This document shows, one piece after another, positions 60,893-64,000 of a DNA stretch of 64,000 bases. The stretch comes from Croceitalea marina (GTDB lineage: Bacteria > Bacteroidota > Bacteroidia > Flavobacteriales > Flavobacteriaceae), in assembly GCF_042684265.1 (NCBI RefSeq), contig NZ_JBHULB010000006.1, positions 362,810-426,809 of the forward strand, in the 5' to 3' direction. Made by a program: the position numbers and the translations under genes. The notes beneath the pieces are model-generated. The model saw only the letters and a program-made list of their open reading frames with translations, had not been told where the DNA came from and did no database searches. Numbering within the stretch: position 1 is the stretch's first letter; the number at the start of each line of letters is the position of its first letter.

Positions 60893-61999
60893 TTAATCCT
60901 CCATCAGTTCCACTGCTTTATACCAATAATAAAATATAGACTTGTCAGGTTGACGCTTAAGTCTATTCAGAAATGTCCAATCTGCATGCTTTATAGCCAA
61001 CTTGGCCGTGTCCTGACCTTCAAAATATTCAATGGCTGTTGGCTCTTTCTGCAATAAGTTGGCACATAAATACGCTACTCTGGCCGAAGCCGCCATGGCC
61101 TGCTCAATCCTAAAATGGCCTGTCATCAAAAAGGCTGAAAAACTACGAATTCCTCTGAACAGATCTACAAACTTTTCCTTGGTGTCAGTTGATGCATTCC
61201 GTTCTCTTTTGGCAATGATAACACAAGTGTTTATGGTGTCCCAGAGTACATTTGATTCTGAAAGGTTTCTTGCCTTAAATTCTTCATCTGAATTTCGATA
61301 GCCCAACTCTGCTTTCGCGAAAGCCGAAAAGCTCTTTTTAACAATGGTAACATCGGTAATTCGTTCAAATAACTGACCTAAATCAAAAAGCTGCTTACAT
61401 ATTTCCATTGCAAAAGATTCGTCACCTTTATAATATGGAATACCTATGGTCTCAGGCGCAAAAGCCGTCAATTTATCACCGGTTATGGCATTGACCGATG
61501 GGGCAGTTACTATTGTGGGCTCATCATTAATGGCCAGCCAGTATGTATCAATAGAAGCCTCTATAAACTCTGGATAATGCGAACTATCGAAAAGGATATC
61601 GAGTAAAATAGTTCCGGGAACGTCGGGATTATAAACAGAATCAAATTCAAAGGTATAGTGCGCTTTTGGAATACCTTCTTTATAACTGCGCCGCTCATTG
61701 AGTGTTACAGTTTTGAAATGGGAATTTTTGACCACATCGTTGAGTAAGGCTTCCAGAGGTTCACGTTCGATTTGGGCAATGATATCAATATCAATCGAGA
61801 AGCGGTTGCCTTCTTTCAAAAGCAGTACCAGAGAAGTACCTCCCTTAAAGACAAAATCAAGACCTGCTACTTTCAGCTGTTCCAAAAGCGACAGGGCATT
61901 CACCATTTTCTCTAATATAGTTGCGTTGATGGACTTATGCTCTTTCTTACCGCGAAAACCATCCATCCATTCTCTTGAAAAGCTCTTAGTATCTATCAT
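60893..61999 (-). CDS. AbiEii-type nucleotidyltransferase toxin
   Basis: A 368-residue protein with the family's signature FKGGTSLVLL (Gly53-Ser56) and RFSIDIDI (Ser68, Asp70, Asp72). The C-terminal part is helical. AbiEii/MenT-type toxins transfer nucleotides to tRNA or other acceptors and stop translation; AbiEi proteins block this at the DNA level by repression. The start overlaps the upstream regulator by 14 bases. It is longer than the usual ~300-residue AbiEii, with an extra helical tail. Confidence 0.82.
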   Translation of the reverse strand: MIDTKSFSREWMDGFRGKKEHKSINATILEKMVNALSLLEQLKVAGLDFVFKGGTSLVLLLKEGNRFSIDIDIIAQIEREPLEALLNDVVKNSHFKTVTLNERRSYKEGIPKAHYTFEFDSVYNPDVPGTILLDILFDSSHYPEFIEASIDTYWLAINDEPTIVTAPSVNAITGDKLTAFAPETIGIPYYKGDESFAMEICKQLFDLGQLFERITDVTIVKKSFSAFAKAELGYRNSDEEFKARNLSESNVLWDTINTCVIIAKRERNASTDTKEKFVDLFRGIRSFSAFLMTGHFRIEQAMAASARVAYLCANLLQKEPTAIEYFEGQDTAKLAIKHADWTFLNRLKRQPDKSIFYYWYKAVELMED

Positions 62000-62759
62000 T
62001 TAGTATATTATCTAGGGTATTGAGAAGATGGCTGCTCATAAATTGTTTTATCTCCTGTTCTTTCTTTCGTCTCTTGGCATAACTAAAAAGCTTGGTGAAG
62101 TTGATACTGTAGGCTTTGATGATATTTTCATAGATATGGGTCATTTCGGAGCCCTGGTAGAAGTGGAAAAGGCGCTCTTCAGCAAACAGGTCAACCATTA
62201 TCTTTTCAAGGGTAGCGACAAAAACCGATGTTTTACCGACCTTCAATTTGCTCTTGGGTGCTCTTGTCACAAGCCGTTGTATGACTACGGAAGTATCACT
62301 TTCTGAAATATAGAATTGAATATCCTTTTCATCAGGTTTCAGATAAATATCCATACGGAGATTATCATTGAGATAGTAATACAATGAATCAACAAATTCT
62401 CGCTCTATCTCAACAAGAATTATTTTATTGAAGGTCTGATGCCTTGAAAACTGATTAAGCCACTGGGTTTCCCAGATACAGTAGTCAATATCCTCAAACT
62501 GGTCATTCACCTTTCTTGCTATTTTGAGGATATTTTCAGATGGATTTGCCTTGTATTTGGGCTTGTATGAAATTACATACCGACCACGACCAATCGTCTT
62601 AATGATGTCTTTCTTCTTAAGGTCATAGATACGCCAACTAAACGTGCTTTCTTTAAGGTCAGGTTCAAAATCGAGATAAAACTCATAGAGTTCGCTCCTA
62701 TCAAAAGAATCACGTCCCTTAAAGTTGTCTATCAACCTATTTTCAATAATTCTTGGCAT
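61986..62759 (-). CDS. AbiEi-like antitoxin/regulator (DUF6577-type)
   Basis: A 257-residue protein beginning with a winged-helix region (DRSELYEFYLDFEPDLKEST and FSWRIYDLKKKDIIKTIGRG, then RYVIS), the place of the AbiEi DNA-binding domain. The C-terminal domain has a YCIWETQWLNQF region and a GKTSVFVATLEKIMVDLFAE helix. I associate this layout with DUF6577. It is first in the four-gene operon and should bind the paired inverted repeats at 62772-62847. Confidence 0.72.
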   Translation of the reverse strand: MPRIIENRLIDNFKGRDSFDRSELYEFYLDFEPDLKESTFSWRIYDLKKKDIIKTIGRGRYVISYKPKYKANPSENILKIARKVNDQFEDIDYCIWETQWLNQFSRHQTFNKIILVEIEREFVDSLYYYLNDNLRMDIYLKPDEKDIQFYISESDTSVVIQRLVTRAPKSKLKVGKTSVFVATLEKIMVDLFAEERLFHFYQGSEMTHIYENIIKAYSINFTKLFSYAKRRKKEQEIKQFMSSHLLNTLDNILNDRY

Positions 62760-62771
62760 TGTTAAAAATCA

Positions 62772-62847
62772 AATTTTTACCAAAAATACAAAAAAGTGGC
62801 AAAAATTGGAAATCAAAAGTTTACCACTAAAATTAAAAAGTGGCAAA
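62772..62847. promoter_or_regulatory. Paired inverted-repeat operators of the AbiE-like operon
   Basis: IR1 has the arms AATTTTTACCA (62772-62782) and TGGCAAAAATT (62797-62807). IR2 has TTTACCACT (62820-62828) and AGTGGCAAA (62839-62847). The right halves are part of two 17-bp direct copies of AAAAAGTGGCAAAAATT (62791-62807, 62835-62851), 44 bases apart. Two inverted repeats before abiE are the known target of AbiEi autoregulation in Streptococcus. They lie directly upstream of the 62759 start. Confidence 0.75.
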
Positions 62848-63049
62848 AATTTGATTTAAGTCTTATTTATTAGATTAAGTATTTTGTATAGAATACATAG
62901 AAAGAGAATATCCAAAATAAAAGTCAAATGACACCAATTGTAATCAATAGATAGTCAATGTTTGTTTTGGTTCAAGCATTCTATCTTTTTTTAGTTTTCA
63001 GTATGTCAAAATAATTCTACATTGATTGGTTTTAACCAAAAACCAGATT

Positions 63050-63970
63050 ATGTATTTAAACCACTTTCTTTCTCATTGTAAAACGGAAAAAAAACTGAGT
63101 GAAAAAACTATTGAGGCCTATACATCAGATCTCAAACAATTCAAAAAATATATCGAAGATGAATTTGACATCCAGGATTTTAGATTAATTCAAAAAGAAC
63201 ATATTAAGAAGCATTTGATTCACATCAATAAGTATGCTCCTAGGACGGTCAAAAGAAAAATAGCAACCCTTAAGGTATTCTATAGTCATCTTTTATATGA
63301 AGATTGCATTTCGGAAAATCCATTTGATAAAATACGTATTAACATAAGAGTCCAAAAGTCACTACCCTCAGTGTTGTCACTAAAGGAAGTTACCGCAATA
63401 CTTAAACAGCTTCAATCTCAAAAATCAGAAGCTTCCAAGAGTTCTATGACGTACCGACAAATTGTTAGAAATATAGCTATTGTGGAGTTGTTATTCGCAA
63501 CTGGAATTCGTGTTTCAGAACTTTGTTTTCTAAAAATGTCTAACATACATTCTGACTTTGGCACAGTAAGAATCCTAGGTAAGGGAAATAAAGAACGTAT
63601 CATTCCCATCACCAATGGCGAGACAATAAATGCGTTGAAAGACTACCATAGCTTATTTCGAGAAAAGATAAATGAGAACTCTTTCTTCTTTATAAATCGT
63701 TTGAATCATCGCCTTTCCGAGCAATCTGTTCGTAATCTTATCAAAAAAATATCTCAAGAATCAGGAATCAACCGTGGTATAACTCCGCATGTTTTCAGAC
63801 ATACTTTTGCTACACAACTTTTAGAAGCCAATATCAACATTAGATATATTCAAGAACTCTTGGGACATAGCTCTATTAACATAACCCAGATTTATACTCA
63901 TGTCAGCCATCAAAGAACCTCTGAGATTCTTAAACTAAAGCATCCCAGGAACCTCATATCCTACAATTAG
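63050..63970 (+). CDS. Tyrosine recombinase/integrase
   Basis: The ATG at 63050 is preferred to a TTG at 63026. The ~306-residue protein has an N-terminal SAM-like domain (EKTIEAYTSDLKQFKKYIED) and a catalytic domain with Arg in FATGIRVSELCF, Lys in GKGNKERIIPI, HVFRHTFATQLLE (HxxR) and LGHSSINITQIYTHVS (His and the nucleophile Tyr). It is XerC/D-like in size, the likely integrase of the ICE, or a separate phage or integron type one. A short inverted repeat ATCCG/CGGAT follows its stop at 63974-63988. Confidence 0.87.
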   Translation: MYLNHFLSHCKTEKKLSEKTIEAYTSDLKQFKKYIEDEFDIQDFRLIQKEHIKKHLIHINKYAPRTVKRKIATLKVFYSHLLYEDCISENPFDKIRINIRVQKSLPSVLSLKEVTAILKQLQSQKSEASKSSMTYRQIVRNIAIVELLFATGIRVSELCFLKMSNIHSDFGTVRILGKGNKERIIPITNGETINALKDYHSLFREKINENSFFFINRLNHRLSEQSVRNLIKKISQESGINRGITPHVFRHTFATQLLEANINIRYIQELLGHSSINITQIYTHVSHQRTSEILKLKHPRNLISYN

Positions 63971-64000
63971 CTATCCGAACAACGGATAACTAATTATTAT

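Larger units (their letters stand above)
27853..63970. mobile_element. Integrative conjugative element carrying Dnd, HipBST and AbiE-type modules
   Basis: The stretch holds rteC, an HTH/replication/ATPase trio, a T4SS operon traE-N, a VirD4-type coupling protein, relaxase and mobilization protein, an oriT-like region, radC, ssb and a tyrosine recombinase. The limits given are those of the diagnostic genes only. No attL/attR direct repeat was found, and the cargo at 15.9-27.8 kb may also belong to it. The right end is probably just beyond the recombinase, outside the window. Confidence 0.75.

Noticed and set aside
62791..62851. Short repeats that might suggest a CRISPR-like array
   Set aside because: Only two copies, 44 bases apart, in a promoter position and built of inverted halves; they fit operators of an AbiE-like operon. 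No CRISPR or cas gene was seen in the window.
63026..63049. TTG at 63026 as start of the recombinase
   Set aside because: The ATG eight codons downstream begins the recombinase's conserved N-terminal domain region and is the more usual start; the extra residues are not needed.

Overview
The window looks like chromosome of a marine-type member of the Flavobacteriaceae (Bacteroidota). The evidence is a SusC/SusD pair, an RteC regulator, a Bacteroidota-type tra operon (traE-F-G-I-J-K-M-N), a DUF6520 peptide, many DUF families typical of flavobacteria, and AT-rich intergenic DNA. The genus cannot be fixed from sequence alone. No tRNA, rRNA, CRISPR array or intact insertion sequence was seen.

Layout. 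(1) 1-10.8 kb, mostly plus strand: the end of an FtsX-like permease, then small exported or membrane proteins (DUF3303, NTF2-like, lipoproteins, DUF7079, DUF4348-like, STM3941-like), an SPFH protein overlapping a divergent NAD-kinase-like protein, and a beta-propeller/leucine-rich-repeat protein. (2) 11-15.2 kb, minus strand: a small accessory zone with DinB-like, LuxR-type, SRPBCC and XRE genes, a gene fragment, a frameshifted gene and shared direct repeats. (3) 15.2-28.7 kb: a long-hairpin RNA candidate, SusC-SusD-zinc metalloprotease, DUF6520 peptide, MauE/DoxX membrane protein, HAMP/PAS-AraC regulator, DUF7793-like protein, an alpha-oxoamine synthase/acyltransferase fusion and rteC. (4) 28.9-55.3 kb: the core of an integrative conjugative element (ICE). 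An HTH protein, a replication-type protein and a DnaC-like ATPase are followed by traE to traN, then by the coupling protein, relaxase, mobilization protein, an oriT-like structured region, radC and ssb on the other strand. A DNA phosphorothioation (Dnd) island of about 13 kb (30.4-42.9 kb) sits between the ATPase gene and traE. (5) 55.8-62.8 kb: two further accessory modules, a HipBST-type tripartite kinase toxin-antitoxin with three regularly spaced operators, and a four-gene operon joining an AbiE-like pair to a HEPN-motif protein and a protein with a PD-(D/E)XK-like motif. (6) A tyrosine recombinase closes the window.

How the genes may work together. RteC, the relaxase/T4SS genes and the integrase would move the element. 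DndA, C, D and E would put sulfur into the DNA backbone with DndB as regulator, while the PLD-helicase and an SMC-like ATPase are the likely restriction arm that attacks unmodified DNA. HipBST and the AbiE-HEPN-nuclease operon would stabilise the element or act against phage. The region therefore reads as a mobile defence island.

The most novel-looking features are the four-gene AbiE/HEPN/PD-ExK operon with its own paired inverted-repeat operators, the non-DndFGH restriction module with a membrane protein in the Dnd island, and the structured RNA candidate at 15.3 kb.
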